DNA of 64,000 bases. Source: Planctomycetaceae bacterium. Its GTDB lineage: Bacteria > Planctomycetota > Planctomycetia > Pirellulales > Pirellulaceae. The notes beneath the pieces are model-generated. The model worked only from the letters and a program-made list of their open reading frames with translations, was not told the origin of the DNA and did not search any database. The stretch is from assembly GCA_020638995.1 (NCBI GenBank), contig JACKHM010000002.1, positions 1,984,001-2,048,000 of the forward strand, in the 5' to 3' direction. The position numbers and the translations under genes are program-made. Each line of letters opens with the position of its first letter. Position 1 is the first letter of the stretch. Positions 6,914 to 16,653 of the stretch are shown piece after piece.

Positions 6914-7770
6914 GGTTCAAGAGACTCCATGAGGCGTTCGGCCAGCTCACTATAGCGTTCGTTGAGCTGCACCTTATAACTTTGCTTATAGATGTCCGCG
7001 ACATCTAACTTTTCGATCGTCGCAAGTTGCTTTTCGTACCATAGCGTCAGAGCCGCAAGATCGAGAAACTCTTCCGGTGGATTAGCGGCTTCGTAGTGCT
7101 GCTCAATGAGCCGTTGCAATTCGCCCGCACGACGTTCAACAACTTCGACAGGATTATCGTCACGCACAAACGTGTTGACAAATTCCTCAAACCGTTTGCG
7201 CGGATAGCGTTCTTCGATATCGTGCTCGCGAAGCGCATAAAGGAGTTCGCAGGCAACACGTGCGTCTTCGCGGCGCTGGCCATCGGCTAGTCTACGAGAC
7301 TGCTGCTCATGTTGCTTTGCTTGGTTATACTCTGCGATGCGCAGTGCTTCCGCGCGGTTTCGATCCGCATGCATACTCTCTGCCTTTCGGTTGCGAATGC
7401 GCTGGACCAAACCAAATACTCCCAAAGGAAGAGCACTATAGCCATAAATGCAAGCACCATATGCGACGCCGACTCCGGCCAAGACAAACATATCCACGGG
7501 CCTTCGCGTCGTTGCTGGAATCGAACTAAATACGTACGTCGCAACCCCGCACCACAGCAACGTAGCACAGACCCCAGCGAAAATACCCATTCCCAGTAGA
7601 CCGTCTCTGATTAACATCGCTTGCTGGTCATCGCGATTCGTGACCGCGAGAATGAGCAGCGTGCCAAGCGTACCGACGACAAACGCAAGGACGACAAACG
7701 CTTCCCATGGGATCGGCAGCAAGTAGTTTGCCACTGTGGCCGTGATTTCTTCCCACACAGTTGGTACCAT
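6910..7770 (-). CDS. Membrane protein with helical cytoplasmic tail, 286 aa
   Basis: Three hydrophobic segments (about residues 23-44, 57-82 and 92-120) are followed by a charged, helical cytoplasmic domain with RNRAEALRIAEYNQAKQHE and later helices. It overlaps the start of the coupling ATPase by 4 bases, so the two are translationally coupled. I infer that it anchors the ATPase at the membrane, since that ATPase has no transmembrane helices of its own. No named family is recognised. It is the first gene of the minus-strand mobilisation block. Confidence 0.75.
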   Translation of the reverse strand: MVPTVWEEITATVANYLLPIPWEAFVVLAFVVGTLGTLLILAVTNRDDQQAMLIRDGLLGMGIFAGVCATLLWCGVATYVFSSIPATTRRPVDMFVLAGVGVAYGACIYGYSALPLGVFGLVQRIRNRKAESMHADRNRAEALRIAEYNQAKQHEQQSRRLADGQRREDARVACELLYALREHDIEERYPRKRFEEFVNTFVRDDNPVEVVERRAGELQRLIEQHYEAANPPEEFLDLAALTLWYEKQLATIEKLDVADIYKQSYKVQLNERYSELAERLMESLEP

Positions 7771-7867
7771 CTCAAGTGTGTTTTTTGCCCGATGACGTAA
7801 CCCAGGGTACCATCTGTGGTTGTCTCAGTAAGCCAGTGATGGTCGCCTTTTTGCCGGAGGTCAACTC

Positions 7868-7984
7868 ATGTTTCGTTTCTTCGCCGGGTTCTTTCGGGTA
7901 ACGTACGCCATAGTTCGTCGGTTGTGGAAGCTCCTCGACTACGTCAACATGTTTGACGAGAAGTTCATTTTGCGATTTTGGTAG
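7868..7984 (+). CDS. Very small basic/hydrophobic protein, 38 aa
   Basis: The frame starts MFRFFAGFFRV and ends KFILRFW followed by TAG. A strong Shine-Dalgarno GGAGG (7856-7860) lies 7 bases before the ATG, unusual in this window and good support for translation. The peptide is rich in F, W, R and L and amphipathic, as in small membrane-associated or regulatory peptides. It is divergent from the membrane-protein gene at 6910-7770. Function is unknown. Confidence 0.55.
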   Translation: MFRFFAGFFRVTYAIVRRLWKLLDYVNMFDEKFILRFW

Positions 7985-8064
7985 AAGGGTGAGCTGAGGA
8001 ACGGTCGTAGGTTTACCCGCAACACTCGGAGGACGGCAGAAATCCTTGCGCCCAAAGAGTTAGT

Positions 8065-9483
8065 GTGGTAGACTGGTCAGATTCTACCAACCCGACACCC
8101 ATGAATGAAGGCGCAGAATTTCGACGAGAACCGCGACAACATCTATTGCCCGACGGTTGGGCCGGTCTCGTCAATCAGATTGAACAACTGCAGAATGTCC
8201 CAACGAGCAGCATCAACGAAGTACGGTCACGTTTTGAAGCGTTCGCCAAGGCTCCCTCGGAGCAACGCCTCAAGGGCATTCACGCTCACATTCGTGAACT
8301 GCAAAAGCTCGCGAACGCGCCTCTGGAATGGGGACCGATTAAAAGGTTCGGCAAATCGTTCGGTCCACACGTGTACATCTACAAACGGGAAGGTGATACT
8401 CTCCTTGCTTGGGCACCGGGCTACGGAGAGCGAGGCTGCATTGGACTACAAAGGCTCGATCCCGTCACGGGTCACTGGGAGACCATCGGGACGCGCCCCG
8501 ATGGAATCGAAGCGATCTATAAGCGCGTCATGGGGCACCTCAACAGTGATGCGAAAGCAAGGATCATCTTTGAGCAAAACTCGCTGCTTGAGCGCCTTAC
8601 AACATACGGGAATATCGGCTATCGGACGTTTAGAGAGCAGACGAAGAAGGCGAAGTGGTCAGCTGACAACAGACACGTCCTCACCTGTTTTGAGGTCTTA
8701 GAGGGGTTCCGGCTATCACCAACCGTCAAAACAATGGGGGGGAACTTAGTCCAGCTTGAAAGCCGGAGGGGCGGTCCCGGTTACAAGGAAATCAACGTGG
8801 CACATAGGCAGTCTTCGCGTACCAAAGAGGAGCGAGAACGAATGGAGCAACAAGAGCATGTTGAACGCTTAGCAGAGTTGCAGAGTATTGAGAAGAAACT
8901 AGTTGCTCAGAGCAATGTTCAGGATCTAACGGGGATTGAGCAAATTAAAGAAGTTGACAGAACGAGGTATACTGCAGCTATCTCTTGGTACCTTTCCCGA
9001 CTCTACAACCAGGAGGTGCCCAACGACACCGACGCGCTAGGAATTTATGCAGTGAGAGATCCTCGCCCTACTACCGACGAGTTTCATAATGGCTTCTGCC
9101 ATCAGTATCAAGTCTCCAACGCGAGATTCAAAGACATGCTCAACGATAAGATTCTGGCTTATGGCCTGAACTGCCTTGAGATAGAGCAAATGCGCAAGGA
9201 ACTAAATTGGTGCTCACAACATCCTGAGATAGATAACCTATATGCTGGTATACCACTTGTTCCATTGAATCCGCGTCGCCCAATGAGTGACGGTGATGTT
9301 AGAGCACTGGAACGGATAGAAAAGGTATATGGCCTTGAAATTGCGTACAAAGACGTTCTTTACGTGCATACGTTTGTAAACGAACGTACTAACGCGGAAG
9401 TACGTGGGTTTGCGTTCCTTTACAAAGGCAAGGCCAGGTTCTTATTCAGTAGTTACAAGGCTGTACCTCAGTTCAATGAATGA
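8065..9483 (+). CDS. Large cytoplasmic protein with shared C-terminal module, 472 aa
   Basis: No catalytic motif is recognised. Residues 1-245 form an alpha/beta region (GPHVYIYKREGDTLLAWAPG, then GHWETIGTRPDGIEAIYKRV). Residues 250-300 are a charged helix. Residues 332-465 form a module that recurs in the genes at 16654-17442 and 9473-10768: PRPTTDEFHNGF, then NPRRPMSDGDVR, VYGLEIAYKDVLYV and a final strand ending KARFLF. The start is GTG 8065 or ATG 8101; neither has a strong ribosome site. It is convergent with the exported operon, its last 11 bases overlapping the end of the gene at 9473. The shared module suggests the products work together. Confidence 0.75.
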   Translation: MVDWSDSTNPTPMNEGAEFRREPRQHLLPDGWAGLVNQIEQLQNVPTSSINEVRSRFEAFAKAPSEQRLKGIHAHIRELQKLANAPLEWGPIKRFGKSFGPHVYIYKREGDTLLAWAPGYGERGCIGLQRLDPVTGHWETIGTRPDGIEAIYKRVMGHLNSDAKARIIFEQNSLLERLTTYGNIGYRTFREQTKKAKWSADNRHVLTCFEVLEGFRLSPTVKTMGGNLVQLESRRGGPGYKEINVAHRQSSRTKEERERMEQQEHVERLAELQSIEKKLVAQSNVQDLTGIEQIKEVDRTRYTAAISWYLSRLYNQEVPNDTDALGIYAVRDPRPTTDEFHNGFCHQYQVSNARFKDMLNDKILAYGLNCLEIEQMRKELNWCSQHPEIDNLYAGIPLVPLNPRRPMSDGDVRALERIEKVYGLEIAYKDVLYVHTFVNERTNAEVRGFAFLYKGKARFLFSSYKAVPQFNE

Positions 9484-10768
9484 GGAAACGCATCTCGCCG
9501 TTTAGTGGGACTGCAATCCCCACCATTTCCCGCCCCGCGCCATCTCGCAACCGACGAACATATATGACGTTTTCCGGAAAGAGTGGAACGTCGTAGCGTT
9601 GAGCCACTTCATAGACCGTGGAAGCGTCCTTCTCGATCAGTCGCCGACGAATACCTGTGCGAAAAACAGGCTCCTCGAATCGGCCACCTGCAAGAGCGGC
9701 CTCTATTTCTTCACGTTCCATGTGATTTAAGTCGTCTGACTCGTGACTTCCGTCTGCGTGTTGAAGATGAAATGCTATGTCGGGAGAGAGTGTCGGCGGA
9801 AGACTGACGAAAGGTCCTTCCTGGATGATCATCTTCTCAAGGTAAATCCGCATAGGTCCCTGCAGACGCTCAAAAAGCGTGTGTCGTCGCTGTTCTGCGC
9901 CTGCGAGCCGTGCGTTGCCCCTGGCGAGGAATTCGTCGCCGGATTGCAGACTCGCTGCGGCCCGGAGGTACCACACCGAAGTTGAAAAGCGGCCCATTCT
10001 AATCATCTGATCGCACAGCGCAATTACTCGATGACTGATTCCATCGTTGAGTGCGTGGATGGCTTCACCATACAGTTCTTGAGTATTGCGATGCACATCG
10101 GGTTCCGTAACTGCGACGCGCGCGTCGATCAGCAGAACCCGACTAGAGTCCACCTCATCAACGCACTGCAAACGCTCGATCGCTGACGTGATCCGCTGGC
10201 GTTCACGATTGCTCGGTACAGCGCCGCATAGACTTACATGACGGAAGTGCGAATCATAGTGCAGAATACGAACTGTGCCAGTTTTCTGTGGCAACCGCAC
10301 GATCTTCACCAGGCGGTCGGGTTGGTCTGTAAGTACATCATCCATATACCGTTCAATCAACAGCAGTCTCGCCATGTCGGAGAGTGGGCGACCGTGCGCG
10401 ATATACATACCCGACACGTCAACATCTAGCGGGACTTCTGGGGGCCAACCCAGCTTGCTTTTATGAGGCTCCAAGACTCTTGTCGCAGCGGCCCTCAGTT
10501 GTTCACGTTGATTCTCAGCAATGAGGATTCCTCGGAGTGCAACACTTGGACGTTCCCGTCCCATCTCATCTGTAATGTGAGCGAGTGTTGCCTCGATTAC
10601 CTCAATTCCTTGGAGATTTGCGTCGGCTGAATTCTGCTGCAACCACTGCACGAGCAGACTAACGGGCTGAATCACCGGTAAGTCGTGGGCAGAAGGAGTC
10701 GGAGTTTGTAACACTTCGGGTTCATGTTGAGAAACTAGCAACAAGGCAATTGCAAGGGCAGAGCACAT
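9473..10768 (-). CDS. Exported BON-like protein with shared C-terminal module, 431 aa
   Basis: The N-terminus MCSALAIALLLVSQHEP is a signal peptide. Residues about 50-130 and 165-215 look like BON-type domains (VALRGILIAENQREQLRAAA, and VSLCGAVPSNRERQRITSAI with LQCVDEV), folds that bind membranes or ligands in the periplasm. The last 60 residues (RRRLIEKDASTVYEVAQRYD, then ENVIYVRRL, then GEMRFLI) match the C-terminal module of the genes at 8065 and 16654. It is the last gene of the six-gene exported operon, 37 bases after its upstream neighbour. Exact function is unknown. Confidence 0.7.
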   Translation of the reverse strand: MCSALAIALLLVSQHEPEVLQTPTPSAHDLPVIQPVSLLVQWLQQNSADANLQGIEVIEATLAHITDEMGRERPSVALRGILIAENQREQLRAAATRVLEPHKSKLGWPPEVPLDVDVSGMYIAHGRPLSDMARLLLIERYMDDVLTDQPDRLVKIVRLPQKTGTVRILHYDSHFRHVSLCGAVPSNRERQRITSAIERLQCVDEVDSSRVLLIDARVAVTEPDVHRNTQELYGEAIHALNDGISHRVIALCDQMIRMGRFSTSVWYLRAAASLQSGDEFLARGNARLAGAEQRRHTLFERLQGPMRIYLEKMIIQEGPFVSLPPTLSPDIAFHLQHADGSHESDDLNHMEREEIEAALAGGRFEEPVFRTGIRRRLIEKDASTVYEVAQRYDVPLFPENVIYVRRLRDGAGREMVGIAVPLNGEMRFLIH

Positions 10769-10805
10769 TAGAGTATCCCTGTGGTCGGAGTAACGCTGAC
10801 TTCTT

Positions 10806-12317
10806 CTAACGAGACTCCCAAGCTATGGATGACAACGATGCTGCAATGAAGCATTGCCGCAGCAAAGGCAATTCTGCGTTAGGTCGCCATTCACTGGTTG
10901 GAAACTCAAAATGTATCGTAGTAAAGATATCTCCACTGATCGATGCGAGCAGGACATAGGAAGTGCTAGTCTCTAGAGAGTGAAAGTGTCTTAACGTACG
11001 AAAGTAGTTTGGGCCGAGTTGATATATGTCGTGGTTGAGAAAGTGACCGAAGATTACCCGCTTCGTACCACGGAATCCATCATGCTCGTCTTCAGAACCT
11101 ACGACCTCCAACTCAAGAGCGTGACGCCGATATGCCGTAAGTTGCCGCAAGAGTTCACCGCGTGGACTTTTTGGCTGCCGTGGGAGAATTCTTGAAGTCA
11201 ACGTAAGGGTGCGGTCCTCGGGCGTTTGATAGCGTGCGGAGAACGTGCTCGCCTCCACGTCGTATTCCTCACCTATCTTCGTTCGAGTAGGAACGAGAAT
11301 GCCGAAGTGATATTTCTTGTTGGCAAATTCAGTGTATGGCCCCTCCGCGAAGATGTTCCACTGCCCCCTTTCCTCGAATGGATGAAAGGCGCGGTAATCA
11401 TCTGCATACTGCAAGTACGTCGACGGGCTAATAGTCCCGAGTGTTTCCGAGCCGGCAATAGTGTCAGCAGATTCGTTGGCGGCTTGGAGAGTGCTTTCCG
11501 GCAATTCCCGATTGCGATACCAACTCTCCGCTTTGACAGTACTGGTCGTCAGCTTCGCGAAATCGAGGTTACCAACATATCCTGCTGGGATGCAGTAATA
11601 CCGTTGCCGATTCGTCGATACCGGCGCATGTGCTGAAAACCAAAGTATGGCAATGACGTGCCCCGTATCCGCGTGTACTACAGGAGCACCACTGGTGGCT
11701 GAACTCCAAGTAGTTTCGACTTCATACAGAATCGCTTCATTGATTGGGTCATCAATAGAAGGCAATTTTTGTTCTTCGCGAATAAGACTTGGAAGCTGCG
11801 AAATGGCACTCAGAGCCAACAGCGTGCCACGGTGCATTCTCCCTTTCGCACCACTCGAAGGCGGCTCAACTATCAGGAGGTCATCTCCCGTGGTAGGATG
11901 TGGTAGGTTTTCCGTTGCAAGTGCCAATGGATTTCCATGTGTCTCGATGGGAGCACTCAGACGTAACAATGCTACATCGTGAACAGGGTCTGTGACAACA
12001 ACGTCACAATTTGCACTGACAAATTCATCAGCGTTTGGCGCAAGCCGCGCTCGGATTAACGCTGCGTCTCTAATAAGGGAGTAGCAAGTAAGTATCGTGC
12101 CCTTAGGGATTCCTGGGCCACGGATGAAGAAACCAGTTCCGATCGTATTTCTCGACGAGTGCGGTTCGCCCCTGTCTCGGTATACTCGAATCAGCACAGT
12201 CGCGCTAGCATCAAGTTCCGCCGCTTCATCTTGACCAACTGCGCGGCCAGCACCACCACTCAGGAGACACACACCGACCACACTGATTCTGAGCATTCGG
12301 ATGGAGTATTGGGTCAC
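10806..12317 (-). CDS. Exported trypsin-like pseudo-protease, 503 aa
   Basis: A signal peptide (LRISVVGVCLLSGGAGRAV) precedes a trypsin-like fold at residues 40-260. Landmarks of the family are present (GTGFFIRG, DPVHDVALLRL with the Asp, and TWSSATSGAPVV near the Ser site). The catalytic His position reads TCYSLI instead of the usual T(N/A)xHV, and the Ser motif is TSGAPV rather than GNSGGP. Proteolysis is therefore doubtful; a binding or regulatory role is more likely. The C-terminal 200 residues are a separate beta-rich region. It is the fifth gene of the exported operon. Confidence 0.75.
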   Translation of the reverse strand: MTQYSIRMLRISVVGVCLLSGGAGRAVGQDEAAELDASATVLIRVYRDRGEPHSSRNTIGTGFFIRGPGIPKGTILTCYSLIRDAALIRARLAPNADEFVSANCDVVVTDPVHDVALLRLSAPIETHGNPLALATENLPHPTTGDDLLIVEPPSSGAKGRMHRGTLLALSAISQLPSLIREEQKLPSIDDPINEAILYEVETTWSSATSGAPVVHADTGHVIAILWFSAHAPVSTNRQRYYCIPAGYVGNLDFAKLTTSTVKAESWYRNRELPESTLQAANESADTIAGSETLGTISPSTYLQYADDYRAFHPFEERGQWNIFAEGPYTEFANKKYHFGILVPTRTKIGEEYDVEASTFSARYQTPEDRTLTLTSRILPRQPKSPRGELLRQLTAYRRHALELEVVGSEDEHDGFRGTKRVIFGHFLNHDIYQLGPNYFRTLRHFHSLETSTSYVLLASISGDIFTTIHFEFPTSEWRPNAELPLLRQCFIAASLSSIAWESR

Positions 12318-12351
12318 AGCGACTCTCTTAACATCACCGCACGCAGATGGG

Positions 12352-13275
12352 CTATCTGCGCTGCGACGATCGATTCAGTGTAATGGTAAGTGTTGGTGCC
12401 AGTTTGGTATCGTCGATTTGCAGTGTCACGGTACCTTTAAGTTTTGTCGTTTGTTGGCTGCTGATGATTTCTCCGACGTTCCGGTCAAACAGCACTTCGC
12501 CGGTACACTCCAGGATTTGCAGAGCGTCAGTGTTGATAACTTCCAAGGGTGAGTCCTGCGCTGTGTAAGTTGCTTTCATTCCGTCTGCTTGTATCACGAT
12601 CCGGTCTAGCTGTTTGCCGCTGCGGTCAATCGTGCCCGCGTAAATGCACTTTTTGTTTACGGTTATTCTTTGACCAGCCTCCAGGTGGATGATCTCTTGT
12701 AGCGGCCACTCCTCGCCATTGGAAACCGCCTTATTCGGAATCCTCGCATAATCACTGATAGCTTGATCACTTAGGTTCGCGGCTGACAATTGCCGCTTGA
12801 CTGACATTGGTAGCGTATCTTCAGAGCCCGGCGTGGTTTCGGCGCGGTCGATTGCGGTTATACGGTTAGACTTGTCGCGCTCGACAGTCCAACTGGAATC
12901 CAGCAATGCCTTAAATCCATTGTGCAAGTCGGTATTCGGAGGCGTGTCACCGCTTTTTGAGTCAAACGTGATTTCCTTGCCAGTGGGTAACTTAAGTGAG
13001 GCCCGTATTGCTGCGATCTTGTAAGTGGTCTTGATGGTCCCATCGCTCGCTCGATCACCATTCGTGCGATCAATCGTCATGGACTGATCGGAACTACTCG
13101 TGAATGTCTTTCTGTTTAATTCAAAGACGATACTAGTTTGATCCTGTCGGACGATCTGAGATCGACCCTTGTCGGGAAACTTGTAAACGAGTTCAACCTG
13201 AGCGCAAACGTCTCGGACGCACAGAGTGGAGAACAGCATAACTAAGACGAAGGTGATTTCAACGCTGGCTTTCAT
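12352..13275 (-). CDS. Exported DUF6263-like protein, 307 aa
   Basis: A clear signal peptide (MKASVEITFVLVMLFSTLCV...VCAQ) precedes an all-beta mature part: VELVYKFPDKGRSQIVRQDQ, a KTTYKIAAIRASLKL strand, SSWTVERD and late paired strands ending LTLQI-like. This pattern, with periodic comparisons of transformed variables, is seen in DUF6263-like exported proteins of planctomycetes. Ligand or partner is unknown. It lies 13 bases after the SHD1/TPR gene and 34 bases before the pseudo-protease gene, so co-transcription is very likely. Confidence 0.7.
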   Translation of the reverse strand: MKASVEITFVLVMLFSTLCVRDVCAQVELVYKFPDKGRSQIVRQDQTSIVFELNRKTFTSSSDQSMTIDRTNGDRASDGTIKTTYKIAAIRASLKLPTGKEITFDSKSGDTPPNTDLHNGFKALLDSSWTVERDKSNRITAIDRAETTPGSEDTLPMSVKRQLSAANLSDQAISDYARIPNKAVSNGEEWPLQEIIHLEAGQRITVNKKCIYAGTIDRSGKQLDRIVIQADGMKATYTAQDSPLEVINTDALQILECTGEVLFDRNVGEIISSQQTTKLKGTVTLQIDDTKLAPTLTITLNRSSQRR

Positions 13276-13288
13276 CTGCTGTACTCGA

Positions 13289-15610
13289 CTACTCGAATCC
13301 GGGGGCTTGAGGCGTATGAGTTATTGTAAGGATCGATTCGGTGATTGCATTGCTTAGTAGGTTCATTGCCTCAGCGCGTTGATCATTGCGCCCCGCATTT
13401 CTTAGCGCATCGTTAGCACGACTTATCGCGTCTTCAAAATCACCTTTCAGTAGAGACTCCTGTGCAGTCCCTAGATCCTCGTTAAAGTCAAGAACATTGA
13501 AATCTGGTCGCACTTGATGTTTCGTTGGGACTTTGCGTGCTGGTAGAGGCACTCTCTGATTGATCGCTCCTCTTGCTGAATAGCTCAGCGCTGCGCCAAA
13601 ACGATCATGCGCAGCGGAACAGTCGGCGCTTGCGTGCATTGCGGCCAAGTAGAACGAGGCTAGATTGCGTTCGTGTTTTCCCATCGTTTGTCGCATATGC
13701 GTTTCTGAATCCATCCATGTCATAGCTTTAGCTTGCCACTCTGAGGCAGCGGTATTAAACGACGAGTCTAGAGCAGTTCGATCGTACTCATTCGCTCGTG
13801 TAGCAAGTGCTACAGCCACGTCCGCGAGTAGGATGCGGGCATCACTGATCTGCTCTATAGCAGTATGGGTCGTCTTGATCGCGTCTCTTAAAGCAGATTC
13901 TGACCATGTGACGGTGTTCGGCACAGACACTTCCGCGTTGTCGGTAATTGTTTCTGCCGTCGCAGAAGTACTCTCTGCTGCCTCCGCCGTTTTCTTTGCC
14001 GCGTTAGAACGGACGAATGCAAGTAGTCTGCTGTACCTACTATCAGTCTCTTCTGGATCGATACGTTTGAGCACTTCTTCGACTGGGGACTCGCGATAAG
14101 TAGGCGGAAGCATCTCAGTTATTGTTCGCAACTGTCCTGACGCCGCCTGCGAGATTGCTTGCTCTGCTTTTTCGATCGCGTTGTCGTGCATCCACGTGAT
14201 ACTCGCCATTTGGGAGCGTAGACTCGCGGACGCGTTGGCGACTGCACTCTGACGTTTTCCCGATGCTTGCTCGCATTCCACTTTCAACTTCATTCCGGCC
14301 GCCGCCACAGCGGATGTTCGCGAGGTTCGTAGTTCCTCGTCGCGACGGTTTCTTGGCTGGGTGGCTGGATCGATTGTGATATCCACGAATCGTTGGCGAG
14401 CTTGAGTAAGTGCCTGCTCAAAGGCAGTGTTCGCCTCTTTAAGTGCTGCCGTATGGTTGCGCCAAACTGTGATAACCGTCTCTCCTTTGATCGGCATGCG
14501 TGAGTAGATACGTGACTGCATCTCCAGGGACGGCAAGACTATGTATCGTTCCTTTGCGTCGTGTTCAATGGCCGTTTCGAGGTCGTCCAGTGCCGGTTCA
14601 TCCATCCCAGCTTCCATCCTGACACATCCACGTCGGAGGTAGGCATCGGCGTAGTTCGGGACCAGTTGGATCGCTCTATCGTATTCGGTGTATGCACCAA
14701 CCAACGCCTCACGATCACTTTCCTTCATCCACGCCACTAGCCGTTCATCACCGCGATGCACGTGCCATTTCGCTTCGGCGATAATTGCTAACCGATCCGA
14801 CTGTTCCCAAAGCTTTCCAGCTTGGTCGATCAAGCCATGTCCCTTGGCCACTTCTCGGTCTGTCCAAACTGATTCGATTGGATCGTAAACTAACTCGTAC
14901 TTCCACGCGAACTCAGGAAGTACAGGTGATCTTGGTGGAGGACCACGAACATGTCGAAGGGATTCAGGTTCAGGTGTGTGGCTCACGAATTGGTAAGTTG
15001 GACGTTTCCAGAAACCGGGCAAAAGCACTACCTTGTCTGCCCATTCGGGCGTTACTGCCCTTTCGCTCCCGTTGTGCAGTCTAACGACTAGATCTTCGAT
15101 ACCGGTGCATGTCTCAGATGGCGACACGTCCACGACTTGGTACTGATTGCCCACGATGTCGACCCAGCGGTTCTTAAAACTCAAAAGCCGTCGGTCTGAC
15201 ACCACTGGCGCATTTCTTCTTAAGATTAGATCCTCAGCGAGCGACTCGGAAACGTGATTGTCGATCAACCGGTCACGAACAACGCCCAGTTCCACACGAT
15301 TCATGACGTATGGCGAATTCGCAAGAGCCTTCGCAGCTCCGGCCGCCTTTCTACACGCTTCGATGAATCGTCGTTCTGAAATGTCCAGGCGGCTTAGTAG
15401 TATAGGTACTGTTGTCCCGTCGCTCTTCCTTAAGACAACCGAATCAAATTCAACGTCATCAAGTTCTAGCTCAGCGTCACACCGATACTTACACGTCCAG
15501 TCGTACCAGTATCGATGTGTCTGACCACTTGCGATAGCACAAGAAAGAACTATTAGCGCTACCAGCGCACCTCGAAGTAATTGTGTAACCCCATGTGCCG
15601 AACTCATCAT
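13289..15610 (-). CDS. Exported SHD1-like/TPR protein, 773 aa
   Basis: A signal peptide (GALVALIVLSCAIASGQ) is followed at residues 33-90 by an SHD1-like module (WYDWTCKYRCDAELELDD, then DSVVLRKSDGTTVPILLSRL) that is common in planctomycete exported proteins and thought to bind protein or carbohydrate. TPR-type repeats occur at about residues 300-365 (YTEYDRAIQLVPNYADAYLR, then PALDDLETAIEHD). A long helical, coiled-coil-prone middle follows, and a last TPR-like hairpin near 720-765. The overall look is a periplasmic scaffold. It is the third gene of the exported operon. Confidence 0.75.
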   Translation of the reverse strand: MMSSAHGVTQLLRGALVALIVLSCAIASGQTHRYWYDWTCKYRCDAELELDDVEFDSVVLRKSDGTTVPILLSRLDISERRFIEACRKAAGAAKALANSPYVMNRVELGVVRDRLIDNHVSESLAEDLILRRNAPVVSDRRLLSFKNRWVDIVGNQYQVVDVSPSETCTGIEDLVVRLHNGSERAVTPEWADKVVLLPGFWKRPTYQFVSHTPEPESLRHVRGPPPRSPVLPEFAWKYELVYDPIESVWTDREVAKGHGLIDQAGKLWEQSDRLAIIAEAKWHVHRGDERLVAWMKESDREALVGAYTEYDRAIQLVPNYADAYLRRGCVRMEAGMDEPALDDLETAIEHDAKERYIVLPSLEMQSRIYSRMPIKGETVITVWRNHTAALKEANTAFEQALTQARQRFVDITIDPATQPRNRRDEELRTSRTSAVAAAGMKLKVECEQASGKRQSAVANASASLRSQMASITWMHDNAIEKAEQAISQAASGQLRTITEMLPPTYRESPVEEVLKRIDPEETDSRYSRLLAFVRSNAAKKTAEAAESTSATAETITDNAEVSVPNTVTWSESALRDAIKTTHTAIEQISDARILLADVAVALATRANEYDRTALDSSFNTAASEWQAKAMTWMDSETHMRQTMGKHERNLASFYLAAMHASADCSAAHDRFGAALSYSARGAINQRVPLPARKVPTKHQVRPDFNVLDFNEDLGTAQESLLKGDFEDAISRANDALRNAGRNDQRAEAMNLLSNAITESILTITHTPQAPGFE

Positions 15611-15658
15611 GGTAGCATAACTCGATTGTTGTAAGCGGCATCGTTCTATTCTCTTTGA

Positions 15659-16645
15659 CTATTGGAATGTGCGCCGTACTTGATCGACTTCGCTCGTAAA
15701 GCGTGGAAACCAACTGTCCCACTCCAACCTAAACTGTGCGAGCACGGCGGCTACTTCATCATGATGAAGCGAGCCATTACGATTCGCATCGAATCGGAAC
15801 AGGTCATCAATATCGAAGAAAACTCGTGCATCAACGAATTCTGCCGTGATCAGAACCTCGCGTCCAGGCCCAATCACGTCACGCAGTTTCGTCAATTCAG
15901 TAGAGAGCGTTCCGTGAAGCTTGCTCGCTGCGGTTTGATTTCTTGTCACGGACTGGAGGTTTCCGGTGTTTGATGCTGTATCGGTCGTCCTCTTGCTAGC
16001 CTTGACGGTGTCGAGAAGTGACCGCGCCATCGCTCTTCGCGCCCACAGCTGCGCCTCCAGTTGATAGAAAAGTGCTGCTGGCGTCTCTCCGTCGTATACA
16101 CATTCGCAGTATCCTTTGACGAGTACATGATCTCCGCATTGATGAGCGATAAGCGCGAGCGGCACATGCACAAGCCGCCGCCACTTAATAGTGTTTGTTG
16201 TTGTCAGTCCACGTCTCTTGTCATCCTGAAACATCTTCACGTCATAGACGTGGTTTGCCTCGATGAGGTGCCGTTTCGCGGCTTCTGCGCTGCCTTCAGC
16301 GTTTGATAAGACCGCCATCATGATGTGTCCGAGCATCTCAGCTCTCAAGCCATACCAAGCCTCTTCATCGTTCACGTCCTCCGCCGAACGCGTGCTAATC
16401 TCGTGTCCAATCACGAGAAGTCGCGTGCCGGTGGCGGCGATAGCTTGAACGTCATCAGCAGGCAGTCCTCCCCCGTTTCGACAATAGCTGAGAAGGAGGA
16501 CGCTCGACAGCGTTCTGCTTAACTCGTCAATGTCGTAATATGAGTCGCCTGCTACCGGAGGACTCGAGTCAATCGCTCTGGCAGGTCTGAAACTCACTGC
16601 CGCTAGAGCAACCGCGATCAACACCTTCACTGAAACGTTCTTCAT
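15659..16645 (-). CDS. Exported helical protein with one EF-hand, 328 aa
   Basis: The signal peptide is MKNVSVKVLIAVALAAVS...ARA. The mature protein is mainly helical (ELSRTLSSVLLLSYCRNGGG, then AAKRHLIEANHVYDVKMF). Near residue 285 a canonical EF-hand loop DANRNGSLHHDE sits between helices (DDLFRF and VAAVLAQF), so calcium binding is expected at this site. It is the second gene of the exported operon, 8 bases after the Tat-type gene and 48 bases before the SHD1 gene. The function of the helical part is unknown. Confidence 0.7.
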   Translation of the reverse strand: MKNVSVKVLIAVALAAVSFRPARAIDSSPPVAGDSYYDIDELSRTLSSVLLLSYCRNGGGLPADDVQAIAATGTRLLVIGHEISTRSAEDVNDEEAWYGLRAEMLGHIMMAVLSNAEGSAEAAKRHLIEANHVYDVKMFQDDKRRGLTTTNTIKWRRLVHVPLALIAHQCGDHVLVKGYCECVYDGETPAALFYQLEAQLWARRAMARSLLDTVKASKRTTDTASNTGNLQSVTRNQTAASKLHGTLSTELTKLRDVIGPGREVLITAEFVDARVFFDIDDLFRFDANRNGSLHHDEVAAVLAQFRLEWDSWFPRFTSEVDQVRRTFQ

Positions 16646-16653
16646 GGATAGGT

